NCBI GenBank assembly: GCA_022794035.1
Contig: JAAWDX010000003.1
Coordinates: 62,001-126,000 of the forward strand
Source of the DNA: Lachnospiraceae bacterium
GTDB lineage: Bacteria > Bacillota > Clostridia > Lachnospirales > Bianqueaceae
Direction of reading: 5' to 3'
DNA length: 64,000 nucleotides
The notes under the pieces are model-generated. The model was given only the letters and a program-made list of their open reading frames with translations. It made no database searches and was not told where the DNA came from. Below are positions 52,197-60,173 of the stretch, in pieces (within the stretch, counting starts at the first letter, position 1; each line of letters starts with the position of its first letter). Made by a program: the position numbers and the translations under genes.

Positions 52197-53228
52197 TTAT
52201 AAAATAGTCTGGTCAAGCCGCGCCGCCTCGCGCAGGATCTGCTGGCTTTTGAGCGGGATCCGTCCCAGGCCGTCAGGCCCCACATTGAGCAGATAATTGA
52301 TGCCCAGCCTGCGCAGCTTTTGGCGGTTGGCCGCGATGGTTTCGGCGCTCTTCCAGTCCTGATCATGTGCGCAGTAGCCCCAGCTGTGATTCATCGTGGC
52401 CGCCGTTTCATAGAGCCCATAGGGAGAGGGCTTGAAGCCATTGATCTCATTCATCGCATTGGCGTCAAACTCCTCCGAATCCGGCAACTGCTCAGGGATC
52501 TCGTTATCGCCCAGAGACACATAATCATAAGCGCCGTTGCCCAGCCGGGAATTAATCAAGCATTCTGGCTGATATTTTTTGATCGCATCAAAAAGGCGCT
52601 GGCTCTGCTCCTTTTTCAGGGTCATAGGCATATCGAACCAGATCAGGCAGAGCTCGCCGTAACGAGTCAGCAGCTCCTCCACCTGAGGATAAATTTTGTT
52701 TTCAAAGCAGATATCATAGTTCTTTTCCTGTTTATCCGGAAAGTCCCAGCTGTTTTCCCATGTTACGCCCTGGGCGTAAGCAGGATCCGATAAATAGCCG
52801 CCGCCATGTCGTTCATGCCAGTCCAGATCCTGAGAATAGTAGAGCCCCATCCGGAGGCCATGCTTATAGCAGGCCTCTCCGATCTCCGCAACTACATCGC
52901 GCCCAAAAGGTGTGGCATCCACGACGTTGTAGCGATCTACTTTAGAACGGAACATAGCAAAGCCATCATGATGCTTGCTGGTGACCACAAAGTATTTCAT
53001 GCCGCATTCTTTGGCTAGCCGCACCCATTCCTCGGCATCAAAATAAACGGGATTAAAGGCAGCGGCCAGACGGCCGTAATCCTCATTGGGAATTGCCAGA
53101 TTTGCCTGAATCCATTCGGCATAGCAGCCGCTGAAATGGCCGCGCCATTCGCCGCCGAGCAGAGAGTAGAGCCCCCAGTGCACCATCATGCCATATTCAG
53201 CTGATTTAAACCATTCTTTCATATTCAT
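52197..53228 (-). CDS. GH29 alpha-L-fucosidase
   Basis: A 343-residue GH29 enzyme with no signal peptide. Landmarks: WFKSAEYGMMVHWGLYSL, YFVVTSKHHDGFAMF, GLYYSQDLDWHE and LIWFDMP, whose Asp is the expected nucleophile. It lacks the C-terminal beta-sandwich of many secreted fucosidases, so it is a short form. It should remove fucose from imported oligosaccharides in the cytoplasm. AGGAAG precedes the ATG. It is the first gene of the minus-strand fucosidase-YdcF-sialidase operon. Confidence 0.92.
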   Translation of the reverse strand: MNMKEWFKSAEYGMMVHWGLYSLLGGEWRGHFSGCYAEWIQANLAIPNEDYGRLAAAFNPVYFDAEEWVRLAKECGMKYFVVTSKHHDGFAMFRSKVDRYNVVDATPFGRDVVAEIGEACYKHGLRMGLYYSQDLDWHERHGGGYLSDPAYAQGVTWENSWDFPDKQEKNYDICFENKIYPQVEELLTRYGELCLIWFDMPMTLKKEQSQRLFDAIKKYQPECLINSRLGNGAYDYVSLGDNEIPEQLPDSEEFDANAMNEINGFKPSPYGLYETAATMNHSWGYCAHDQDWKSAETIAANRQKLRRLGINYLLNVGPDGLGRIPLKSQQILREAARLDQTIL

Positions 53229-53265
53229 AGTGATCTTCCTATTCTTTAGAAAATAATGTGGTGTG

Positions 53266-53294
53266 ATTATATCAAAAAAACAGATGATCTACAA
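53266..53294 (-). promoter_or_regulatory. Promoter of the fucosidase operon inside the MerR terminator
   Basis: On the minus strand TTGTAG (53289-53294), 17 bases, TATAAT (53266-53271). The -35 covers the stop codon of the MerR gene and the spacer contains the terminator T run. Confidence 0.65.
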
Positions 53295-53306
53295 CCATTT
53301 CTCATC
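53272..53306 (-). terminator. Terminator overlapping the end of the MerR gene
   Basis: On the minus strand CAGATG and CATCTG pair around an 16-base loop that contains the stop codon, followed by seven T's. Confidence 0.6.
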
Positions 53307-53615
53307 TGTTTCTTCGAGCTCCTGTTCCTGTTGGCGGACAATTTCCAGCTGCTTAAACAATAAACTAAAACGCTGATTGGCACTGCGGGTGTTTTGCATG
53401 GCAAGATGAACAAATTCTCGGATATCGTTGAGCTGTAGCCCTGCTTGCTTCAGATAATGAATGAGCTGCAGCCAGCGATAGTCCTCTTCTCTGAAAATGC
53501 GAATCTGTCCTTTAGAACGCTGCACAAAAGGAAGCAATCCCTTTTTATCATAATAGCGCAGCGTTGAAGGGGCAACATTCAGCCGTTTGGCCATTTCCCC
53601 AACTGTATAGAGCAT
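53289..53615 (-). CDS. MerR-family regulator, short C terminus
   Basis: A 108-residue regulator with a complete MerR winged helix: YTVGEMAKRLNVAPSTLRYYDKKGLLPFVQRS, then RIFREEDYRWLQLIHYLKQAG. The coiled-coil helix (LLFKQLEIVRQQEQELEETDEKWL) ends abruptly, whereas relatives usually continue about 15-25 residues past KW with a YYETA-type tail; it may be truncated or a short natural form. GAAAGGAAG precedes the ATG. It lies upstream of the fucosidase operon on the same strand and may control it. Confidence 0.9.
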   Translation of the reverse strand: MLYTVGEMAKRLNVAPSTLRYYDKKGLLPFVQRSKGQIRIFREEDYRWLQLIHYLKQAGLQLNDIREFVHLAMQNTRSANQRFSLLFKQLEIVRQQEQELEETDEKWL

Positions 53616-53676
53616 ATGAACTTCCTTTCCCTAGCAACTTAAACATAAATATCTATAATAAATAAAAAATTTGACT

Positions 53677-53707
53677 TTATTATCTAATGATAGGGAAGGG
53701 TTGTCAA
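53677..53707 (-). promoter_or_regulatory. MerR-type promoter with 19-base spacer
   Basis: On the minus strand TTGACA (53702-53707), 19 bases, TAATAA (53677-53682). MerR activators act on such overlong spacers; the spacer contains the dyad TATC-N4-GATA, a possible operator. Confidence 0.5.
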
Positions 53708-53722
53708 GTCATTCGTCTAAAT

Positions 53723-54157
53723 TTAACGAATGCCGTGCTTTTGAGCATATTCCGTTACAATACGAATCCAATGCGCATGGGTAAAGCCCTTTTGAATATC
53801 CGACAGATCTTTACGGTCAACGCCCTCGATGGCGCCGATATAAAACAGATTATCTTTTCCAAGCAGTTCTCCCAATTTGACAAAGCATTCAATTCCTTCA
53901 CGGATCTGCGGCAGCGTGACCCTGCATTTGAAATCCAAAAGCCGGTCGCCGCCTAAAAGAATATGATCAATCGTAGTTTCCAGTACATTGGCCAGGTCTG
54001 CAAGCAGTGCAGTGTCAGGCAAGGTCTCGCCTCGCTCCCATTTGCATACGGCCTGAAAAGAGACGCCGAGCCGTTCTCCTAATTCATTTTGGGTAATGTT
54101 TTTGCGTTTGCGCAAAAAAAGAATTTGTTTTCCCACTTTTTCGGGATGGATCATCAT
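53723..54157 (-). CDS. XRE-family HTH regulator
   Basis: A 144-residue protein. An N-terminal Cro/C1 HTH is clear (GKQILFLRKRKNITQNELGERLGVSFQAVCKWERGETLPDTALLADLANVLETTID). The C-terminal half contains DNLFYIGAIEGVDRKDLSDIQK, a motif found in XRE proteins that carry a small sensor-like region. AGGAGG lies eight bases before the first ATG. A perfect palindrome lies upstream, so it probably represses itself. Target genes unknown. Confidence 0.9.
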   Translation of the reverse strand: MMIHPEKVGKQILFLRKRKNITQNELGERLGVSFQAVCKWERGETLPDTALLADLANVLETTIDHILLGGDRLLDFKCRVTLPQIREGIECFVKLGELLGKDNLFYIGAIEGVDRKDLSDIQKGFTHAHWIRIVTEYAQKHGIR

Positions 54158-54184
54158 CTATATATCCTCCTGCTGATTAAAAGT

Positions 54185-54196
54185 AAAAGCGCTTTT
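54185..54196 (-). promoter_or_regulatory. Perfect 12-base palindrome, possible XRE or cre-like operator
   Basis: AAAAGCGCTTTT lies between the XRE promoter and its start codon. It may be the operator of the XRE protein; it also resembles the core of a catabolite-response element. Confidence 0.45.
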
Positions 54197-54205
54197 CTAA
54201 GGTCT

Positions 54206-54233
54206 AGTATACAAGATGCTGAATGAATTACAA
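54206..54233 (-). promoter_or_regulatory. Promoter of the XRE gene
   Basis: On the minus strand TTGTAA (54228-54233), 16 bases, TATACT (54206-54211). Confidence 0.65.
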
Positions 54234-54419
54234 TAATGGCGCAAATTAGAAAGGAAGGGAAAAATCAAATAGGAGTTAAAATATTTGTTTATGAGACAAG
54301 TAGAAAAGCTTCTCTGTATATGGTAAAATGGAAAGTACATATATAAGCGTAGAACTTAGATAAAAGCGTATTTAAGAAGAGGAGTAAAGGCGGCGCCATT
54401 TGAAGAATTTATAATTAAT

Positions 54420-54459
54420 AATCGTTTTAATCATCCCATACAGGATTAATAAAACGATT
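54420..54459. repeat. Hairpin upstream of the GNAT gene
   Basis: AATCGTTTTA...ATC pairs with GAT...TAAAACGATT with a small bulge. No long T run follows, so it is not a clear terminator; it lies in the probable leader of the gene at 54539. Confidence 0.55.
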
Positions 54460-54538
54460 GTTAAATGCTGATAAAATGATGAAAAAGAATATTGGATAGT
54501 GAAGTAAAAAGGTAGAACATCTTCTAAAGGAGACTAAA

Positions 54539-55078
54539 ATGAATTACACAAAACTATTTAACAGCCTGCATCCCGGGTTTTTTGAGGAAGAAAACATTCG
54601 TACACTGCCTAGGGAGTGGGTCTATACAGAATTGGTTATGGATCTGCGAGGGGAGCTTCCTGATGTGACGCCGGTTTCTGATCTAAACGGAATCACGTTT
54701 GACGAGTATCATGGAGAGCTGGCAAGGGTTCAGAATGCGGTTCGCCGGGTGGACGAGGACTGGGTGCAGTACTTTAGAGAAGGTGACCGGTTCTATTGTG
54801 CCTTTGAAGGAAAAGAGATTGTTGCTTTCTGCGGCCTCACCGATATGGGGCGGTTTGAAGGCCTGCATATCGGCGGACCGGGCTGTGTCGGCACACTGCC
54901 CGAATTTCGCAGGCGGGGCATTGGCCTTGAAATGGTGCGGCTTGCCACGCAGACGCTAAAACAGGATGGATTTGATCTCTCCTGGATTCATTATACCCAT
55001 CTGGCGGATTGGTACAGCAGGCTTGGCTATCAGCCGGTTCTTCGCTGGAACAGCGGCGGACTGCTCGCTGACAAGTAA
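54539..55078 (+). CDS. GNAT N-acetyltransferase
   Basis: A 179-residue single-domain acetyltransferase. The acetyl-CoA motif is HIGGPGCVGTLPEFRRRGIGLEMVRLATQTL, followed by SWIHYTHLADWYSRLGYQPVLRW. The N-terminal 50 residues are an unusual lead-in (TKLFNSLHPGFFEEENIRTLP). AAAGGAG precedes the ATG. Probably a single-gene unit; the CobW gene starts 77 bases later after a possible cre site. Substrate unknown. Confidence 0.9.
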   Translation: MNYTKLFNSLHPGFFEEENIRTLPREWVYTELVMDLRGELPDVTPVSDLNGITFDEYHGELARVQNAVRRVDEDWVQYFREGDRFYCAFEGKEIVAFCGLTDMGRFEGLHIGGPGCVGTLPEFRRRGIGLEMVRLATQTLKQDGFDLSWIHYTHLADWYSRLGYQPVLRWNSGGLLADK

Positions 55079-55092
55079 ATAAAGCGCTTGCA
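55079..55092 (+). promoter_or_regulatory. Possible catabolite-response element
   Basis: ATAAAGCGCTTGCA agrees with 12 of 14 positions of the Bacillus cre pattern TGWAARCGYTWNCW. It lies between the GNAT stop and the CobW-type gene. HPr kinase and a Crh-like protein are encoded in this window, so CcpA control is plausible, but one site by eye is weak evidence. Confidence 0.3.
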
Positions 55093-55155
55093 AGTCTTCA
55101 GAAAAAGCATTAAAATATAAAACGATAGCAAATTAAAAGAAAGGAAGTGTCATTC

Positions 55156-56202
55156 ATGACCAAAATAGATATTTTTTCTGGCTTTTTAGGAGCCGGAAAA
55201 ACAACATTGATTAAAAAACTGATTGCAGAGGCCTATCAGGGAGAGAAGCTGGTGCTGATTGAAAATGAGTTTGGTGATATTGCCATTGACGGCGGTTTTT
55301 TGCAGGATGCCGGCGTGGAGATCACCGAGATGAACTCCGGCTGTATTTGCTGCAGCTTAGTGGGAGACTTTGCGGAGGCACTTAAAAAGGTGATTACGCA
55401 GTATTATCCTGACCGCATTTTGATCGAGCCCTCGGGCGTGGGCAAGCTCAGCGATGTGATCCGGGCAGTGCAAAATCTGCACATGGAGGATATCGTCTTA
55501 AACAGCTTTACGACGGTAGCAGATGCGAATAAATGTAAAATGTACATGAAAAATTTCGGGGAGTTCTATAATGATCAGGTGGAGCATGCCAATGCCATTA
55601 TTTTAAGCCGCACAGACGGACTGGCACAAAATAAGCTGGATGCTTGCCTTAAGCTTTTAAGAGAGCATAACGAGAAGGCAGAGATCATCATTGCTCCGTG
55701 GGAGGAGCTGAGCGGCCGGCAGATTTTAGAAGCCATGGAGCATACCAATACGCTCGAGACAGAGCTGCAGGAACTGGCAGAAGAGCATCACCATCACCAT
55801 CATCATCATGACCATGAGGAGCATGAATGCTGCTGCCACGACCATCATCACCATGATCACGATCATGACCATGAGGAGCACGAATGCTGCTGTCATGACC
55901 ATCATGAGCACCACCATCACCATCATGCAGATGAGATTTTTACCAGCTGGGGACTGGAAACGGCCCGTAAATTTACGAAAGAAGAGATCGAAGCAGCGCT
56001 GGCAGCGTTTTCTGATGAAGCCGCTTATGGGACTGTGCTGCGGGCGAAGGGCATCGTAGCCGGCGCGGACGGAAGCTGGATTCATTTTGACTATGTGCCG
56101 GAGGAGACCAATGTGCGCACAGGCTCCGCGGCTGTGATGGGCCGGCTGTGCGTCATCGGCTCAGAGCTAAACGAGCAGGCCATTCAGAAGCTATTTGCAT
56201 AA
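55156..56202 (+). CDS. G3E GTPase metallochaperone (COG0523/CobW-like) with His/Cys-rich tract
   Basis: A 348-residue GTPase. P-loop GFLGAGKT (9-16), the metal-binding CxCC in SGCICCSLVG (63-66), and GTPase motifs EPSGVG and SRTD. Residues 211-257 are a metal-binding tract: eight His in a row, then two copies of DHEEHECCCHDHH separated by more His/Asp. The CobW C-terminal domain follows (TARKFTKEEIEAALAAF, then GSWIHFDYVPEE). Such proteins deliver or store Zn, Ni or Co. The ATG at 55156 has AAAGGAAG upstream; a GTG nine bases earlier is less likely. The next gene starts 18 bases later. Confidence 0.92.
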   Translation: MTKIDIFSGFLGAGKTTLIKKLIAEAYQGEKLVLIENEFGDIAIDGGFLQDAGVEITEMNSGCICCSLVGDFAEALKKVITQYYPDRILIEPSGVGKLSDVIRAVQNLHMEDIVLNSFTTVADANKCKMYMKNFGEFYNDQVEHANAIILSRTDGLAQNKLDACLKLLREHNEKAEIIIAPWEELSGRQILEAMEHTNTLETELQELAEEHHHHHHHHDHEEHECCCHDHHHHDHDHDHEEHECCCHDHHEHHHHHHADEIFTSWGLETARKFTKEEIEAALAAFSDEAAYGTVLRAKGIVAGADGSWIHFDYVPEETNVRTGSAAVMGRLCVIGSELNEQAIQKLFA

Positions 56203-56220
56203 AGCACACAGGAGGATCAT

Positions 56221-57165
56221 ATGCAGGAGATTCCGGTATATCTTTTTATTGGTTTTTTAGAGGCCGGCAAAACCAGATTCATTCGCGGGACATTAGAAGA
56301 TCCCCGCTTCAATGAGGGCGAGCGCACGCTTTTGCTTCTTTGCGAGGAGGGGGAGGAGGAGCTGGATCCGGCGCTTCCTTATATGGAAAACATTTTCATC
56401 GAGACCATGGAAAATGAGTCCGATTTAACGCCCAAGGTGCTCCAATATCTTGTGAACAAGCACCGGGCCACGCGCGTCATCGTAGAATATAACGGCATGT
56501 GGCAGCTTGGCTCGCTGTTCATGAATATGCCCGAGCAGTGGGCTGTCTATCAGGAATTTATGTTTGCAGACGCAGGCACGTTTCTAAGCTACAATGCCAA
56601 CATGCGGGGGCTCGTAGTGGACAAGCTTGCCAGCTGTGATGTCGTTATTTTCAACCGCTTTACGGACGAGCTGGACAAGATGGATTTTCACAAGCTGGTT
56701 CGCGGCGTAAGCCGGCGTGCAAACATTGCTTATGAATTTGAAAACGGCGACGTCGAATATGACGATATCGAAGATCCGCTGCCGTTTGACATCGATGCGC
56801 CGGTGATCGAGATCGCCGATGAGGATTATGCGCTGTGGTACCGCGATATCGCGGAGGAGCCTAAAAAATATCAGGGCAAGACGGTAGCGCTGAAGGGGCA
56901 GGCGATGACCAATGCGCGCATAGCGCCAAATAACTTCGCGTTTGGCCGCAGGGTGATGACCTGCTGCGAGGCCGACATTCAATTCGCCAGCCTGCTGGCG
57001 CAGTGCAGCAAGGAGCAGGCGCCGGAAAACGGCGCATGGTATCAGCTTACATGCAGAATTGACATCAAATTTCATAAGCTGTATGGCCGCAAGGGGCCGG
57101 TGCTGACGGTACTGGAAATAGAAAAGGCACAGGCGCCGCAGCAGGAAGTAGCCACATTTTTCTGA
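56221..57165 (+). CDS. CobW-like P-loop protein fused to a YcgQ/TIGR03943-like domain
   Basis: A 314-residue protein. The N-terminal half is a G3E-type P-loop domain with GFLEAGKT (11-18) and VEYNGMWQL in the place of the EPSG motif, but it has no CxCC metal site, so it is a divergent member. The C-terminal part (about 195-314: APVIEIADEDYALWYRDIAEEPKKYQGKTVALKGQ and the following CCEADIQFA) matches the soluble domain of YcgQ/TIGR03943 proteins, which pair with the membrane protein YcgR. Follows the first GTPase by 18 bases with CAGGAGG. A joint role in metal handling is inferred. Confidence 0.85.
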   Translation: MQEIPVYLFIGFLEAGKTRFIRGTLEDPRFNEGERTLLLLCEEGEEELDPALPYMENIFIETMENESDLTPKVLQYLVNKHRATRVIVEYNGMWQLGSLFMNMPEQWAVYQEFMFADAGTFLSYNANMRGLVVDKLASCDVVIFNRFTDELDKMDFHKLVRGVSRRANIAYEFENGDVEYDDIEDPLPFDIDAPVIEIADEDYALWYRDIAEEPKKYQGKTVALKGQAMTNARIAPNNFAFGRRVMTCCEADIQFASLLAQCSKEQAPENGAWYQLTCRIDIKFHKLYGRKGPVLTVLEIEKAQAPQQEVATFF

Positions 57166-57179
57166 AAAGAGAGTAAGCA

Positions 57180-57881
57180 ATGAAAATCGGAATATTTACG
57201 GATGCGCATTACAGCTCGCAAACGCTCACCTGCGGAAAGCGCTATAACAGCCGCTCTTTAGAGAAAATTCAAAAAGCAGTTGCCGCCTTTGAGGCCGCAG
57301 GCTGCGATTTGATCGTTTGTTTAGGAGATTTAATCGATCGGGAGAGCGATCATACACGTGAGGTTGCAAATCTGCAGGCCGTTTCTCAGGTGCTGCACAG
57401 CAGCAAAATACGAACGGTCTGCATCATGGGAAACCATGACGCCTTCGCCTTTACGCCAGAAGAATTTCGGGACGTATCGCAGCTGGAAACGGCGCCTGCC
57501 CTTATTTCAGAGGGCTCAAAGCATCTAGTGTTTTTAGATGCCTGTTATTTCAGGACCGGCGTTCATTATGAGCCGGGGGACACGGATTGGACGGATACCT
57601 TTTTGCCGGCGGCAGAGCAGCTGCGTGAGTGTTTGCCTGCCCTGCAGGGCGAGGTCTGGGTGCTGATGCATCAAAATATTGATCCATCTGTGCCGCAGGA
57701 TCACTGCCTGGCGAATGCGCGAAAGGTGCGTCAGATTCTGGAGGAGAGCGGTCGCACGCGCGCTGTATGGCAGGGACATTACCATCCGGGGGCAGCTTCG
57801 TGCGTAAACGGGATTGAGTACAGGACGTTTCCGGCGATGTGCGAACGGGAAGAGGATTTTTATTGGATTCAGGAGATTTAA
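57180..57881 (+). CDS. Calcineurin-like metallophosphoesterase
   Basis: A 233-residue cytoplasmic phosphoesterase with all metal motifs: FTDAHYS (D-x-H), CLGDLIDRE, IMGNHDAF, LMHQNI and GHYHPGAA. It resembles small phosphodiesterases acting on nucleotides or phospho-sugars; the substrate cannot be told. GAGAGTAAGCA precedes the ATG. It lies 14 bases after the second GTPase gene and may be dependent on the same metal supply, as the last gene of that operon. Confidence 0.9.
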   Translation: MKIGIFTDAHYSSQTLTCGKRYNSRSLEKIQKAVAAFEAAGCDLIVCLGDLIDRESDHTREVANLQAVSQVLHSSKIRTVCIMGNHDAFAFTPEEFRDVSQLETAPALISEGSKHLVFLDACYFRTGVHYEPGDTDWTDTFLPAAEQLRECLPALQGEVWVLMHQNIDPSVPQDHCLANARKVRQILEESGRTRAVWQGHYHPGAASCVNGIEYRTFPAMCEREEDFYWIQEI

Positions 57882-57948
57882 AAGGGCTGTTTGGAGAAGA
57901 AACAGCGTAAAATACAAAAGGCAGTTATAAAGGATGTAGGTGAACAGG

Positions 57949-59361
57949 ATGAGAAAGACAAAAATAGTATGTACGCTGGGCCCCGCCTGCTCGGACGCGG
58001 ATACGCTTGCAAAGATGTGCCGGGCCGGCATGAATGTTGCCAGGCTTAATTTTTCACATGGCACGCATGAGGAGCATGCGGAGCGGATCGCGCTTGTAAA
58101 GAAGGTGCGCGGGGAGCTGGGGCTGCCCATTGCGATTATGCTGGATACCAAAGGGCCGGAATACAGAATCAAAACCTTTAAAAACGGCGGTATTCTCCTG
58201 CATGAGGGGGATCGCTTTGCGTTTACCGCAGAAGAGATAGAGGGTGATGAAAGCAGGGTGTCCGTTAATTATAAGGATCTGCCGAAGGATCTTGAAACAG
58301 GGGATACCATTCTGCTTAACAATGGGCTTATGGCATTTGAGGTGACGGATACGACAGATACAGAGGTAAACTGCGTTGTTACGGTCGGCGGCGAGCTGAC
58401 CAACCGTAAAAGCATGAGCTTTCCGGGCAAGACCTTAAAGCAGGTGTATCTGAGCGAGCAGGATAAAAGCGACATTCGGTTTGGCGTAGAGCATGATATT
58501 GATTTTATTGCCTGTTCCTTTGTTTCCTGCCGGCAGGATATTCTGGATGTGAAAAATTATCTGCAGGAGATTGGGGCATCCGGCATAGATCTGATTGCTA
58601 AGATAGAAAATCGCTCCGGAGTTGATCATATCGAGGCAATTTGTGAGGAATGCGACGGCATCATGGTGGCGCGCGGCGATATGGGGGTTGAGATCCCCTA
58701 TGAGGAGCTGCCTGCCATTCAAAAGGAGATTATTATGAAATGCCGTATGCTGGGAAAACGCGTGATTACGGCCACGGAAATGCTGGAGTCTATGATCCAT
58801 CATGCGCGGCCTACGCGTGCGGAGATATCGGATGTTGCCAACGCGGTATACGACGGGACCAGCGCTGTCATGCTGTCAGGGGAGACAGCGGCCGGTCAGT
58901 ATCCGGTGCAGGCGGTGAAAGCGATGGCGCGCATTGCGGAAAGCACGGAGAAGAATATTCATTATGAAAAGCGCTTTCTTTCTTCTGAATTTAAGATAAA
59001 AAATACGGTCGATGCGATCTCGCATGCGACCTGCGGCATGGCGATGGATATTGGCGCAAAGGGGATCACGGTGTGCAGTCTGTCAGGCATGACGGTGCGC
59101 ATGGTGTCGCGCTTTCGCCCGCCGGTTGACATCGTAGGGCTGACCACTAACGAGAAAACATGGCGCAAGCTCGCGCTTTCATGGGGCGTTGTTCCCTGTA
59201 TGTGCGAAAACTATCCTTCTACCGAGGTGCTTTTCTATAAGGCGCAAAAGGTGACGAAAGAGGTTTTAGGGTTAAGCGAGGGGGATAGAATTGTGATTAC
59301 CGGCGGCGTGACGAACGGCAAATCCGGCAATACGAACCTGATCAAGGTTGAAAATATATAA
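57949..59361 (+). CDS. pyk: Pyruvate kinase
   Basis: A 470-residue glycolytic enzyme converting phosphoenolpyruvate and ADP to pyruvate and ATP. Motifs: KTKIVCTLGPACSD, NFSHGTHEEH, MLDTKGPEYRI, the catalytic KIENRSGVDHIEAI, DGIMVARGDMGVEIPYEELP and MLESMIHHARPTRAE. Its length is the plain form, without the PEP-utiliser-like C-terminal extension of some Bacilli enzymes. The ATG at 57949 has TAGGTGAACAGG upstream; a GTG three codons earlier (57940) is possible. Terminator at 59393, inside the convergent gene. Confidence 0.97.
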   Translation: MRKTKIVCTLGPACSDADTLAKMCRAGMNVARLNFSHGTHEEHAERIALVKKVRGELGLPIAIMLDTKGPEYRIKTFKNGGILLHEGDRFAFTAEEIEGDESRVSVNYKDLPKDLETGDTILLNNGLMAFEVTDTTDTEVNCVVTVGGELTNRKSMSFPGKTLKQVYLSEQDKSDIRFGVEHDIDFIACSFVSCRQDILDVKNYLQEIGASGIDLIAKIENRSGVDHIEAICEECDGIMVARGDMGVEIPYEELPAIQKEIIMKCRMLGKRVITATEMLESMIHHARPTRAEISDVANAVYDGTSAVMLSGETAAGQYPVQAVKAMARIAESTEKNIHYEKRFLSSEFKIKNTVDAISHATCGMAMDIGAKGITVCSLSGMTVRMVSRFRPPVDIVGLTTNEKTWRKLALSWGVVPCMCENYPSTEVLFYKAQKVTKEVLGLSEGDRIVITGGVTNGKSGNTNLIKVENI

Positions 59362-59378
59362 GGACTCCTTTGCATGTA

Positions 59379-60173
59379 TCAGCTGTCTTGCAGCAGCCGC
59401 TCGTAGGTAAAACGCGCGGCTGCTTTTTTTAGCAGCAAATATGCGGCGAGGGTGCATAAAAGGCCGATGACCAGCAAGATAGGAGCGCTGATGAGGAGAA
59501 TGCCGGTAAACTGACCGGCGATGAGGAGGATCAGCGGAAAAATCAGGAAAATAGCCCATTGCTGTGCATCCTCCATGCTATGGGCCTTGGCAGATACACG
59601 GACGATGAGGGTAATTGCAATTAAGGAGATGGCCGGCGAGAGTAAAAGAAGGATGACGAGCCATTGAAGGCCCGGAATCAAAAAGCTCTGAAAGAAGATA
59701 GAAGCTTCGGTTTCTAAAACCAAAAGCATGACAAAGAAGGAGATCAGGGAGACGCTCATACTGAGAATAAAAGAGGCGGCTACCTTGCTGCGGAAGATCT
59801 GTTCCAATGACAAAGGGCTATAGAGCAGCGTTTCAAGCGTGCGCTTTTCCTTTTCACCGACAAAGGAGCTGGCAGCTGTGATTGAGGCGGCCATGATCGG
59901 AATCAACAGAAAGAAAACAGGCATAAGATAGTTAAATAGCAGATGCAGCAGCGTAAGTGGAAGCTCCTGCGGCCGGCCAGAGGCCGGAAGCAGCTTAAGG
60001 AGCGGCTCAAGATCTCCTAAGTCGTCCGGAGACAGATGAATGGCCAGTACAAAGATGGTGGGAACAACGAGGGTGAGGAGGATGGGGACGATGAAAAGGG
60101 AAATATAGAGCCTTTTATTTAAGGTAACGCTTTTCAAATCCTTTTTGATGATGGCCAGCATTTCAGTCTTCAT
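59379..60173 (-). CDS. ABC-2 type transporter permease
   Basis: A 264-residue membrane protein with about six helices (YISLFIVPILLTLVVPTIFVLAI; FNYLMPVFFLLIPIMAASITAA; later clusters to the C terminus). The cytoplasmic SSFVGEKEKRTLETLLYSPLSLEQIFRSK is the typical ABC-2 coupling loop. The start at 60173 has AAAGGAG nine bases before it and overlaps the ATPase gene by 11 bases; a start at 60206 is rejected. With the ATPase it forms an exporter. Its 3' end carries the antisense terminator of pyk. Confidence 0.9.
   Translation of the reverse strand: MKTEMLAIIKKDLKSVTLNKRLYISLFIVPILLTLVVPTIFVLAIHLSPDDLGDLEPLLKLLPASGRPQELPLTLLHLLFNYLMPVFFLLIPIMAASITAASSFVGEKEKRTLETLLYSPLSLEQIFRSKVAASFILSMSVSLISFFVMLLVLETEASIFFQSFLIPGLQWLVILLLLSPAISLIAITLIVRVSAKAHSMEDAQQWAIFLIFPLILLIAGQFTGILLISAPILLVIGLLCTLAAYLLLKKAAARFTYERLLQDS
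59393..59430 (+). terminator. pyk terminator located inside the convergent permease gene
   Basis: GCAGCCGC (59393-59400) pairs with GCGGCTGC (59416-59423), followed by seven T's (59424-59430). It lies 32 bases past the pyk stop but within the last codons of the minus-strand permease gene. Confidence 0.85.

Larger units (their letters stand above)
54158..54538. other. Non-coding region between divergent XRE and GNAT genes
   Basis: No gene seen. It holds the XRE promoter and palindrome (54185-54233), a GC-rich GGCGCC palindrome near 54393, a hairpin at 54420-54459 (AATCGTTTTA with TAAAACGATT) and a TGGTAAAAT extended -10-like element near 54322. Confidence 0.5.

Noticed and set aside
51584-52366. 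260-residue version of the YdcF-like protein
   Set aside because: The extra 61 residues are out-of-frame translation of the fucosidase gene end; GGAGG precedes the ATG at 52183.
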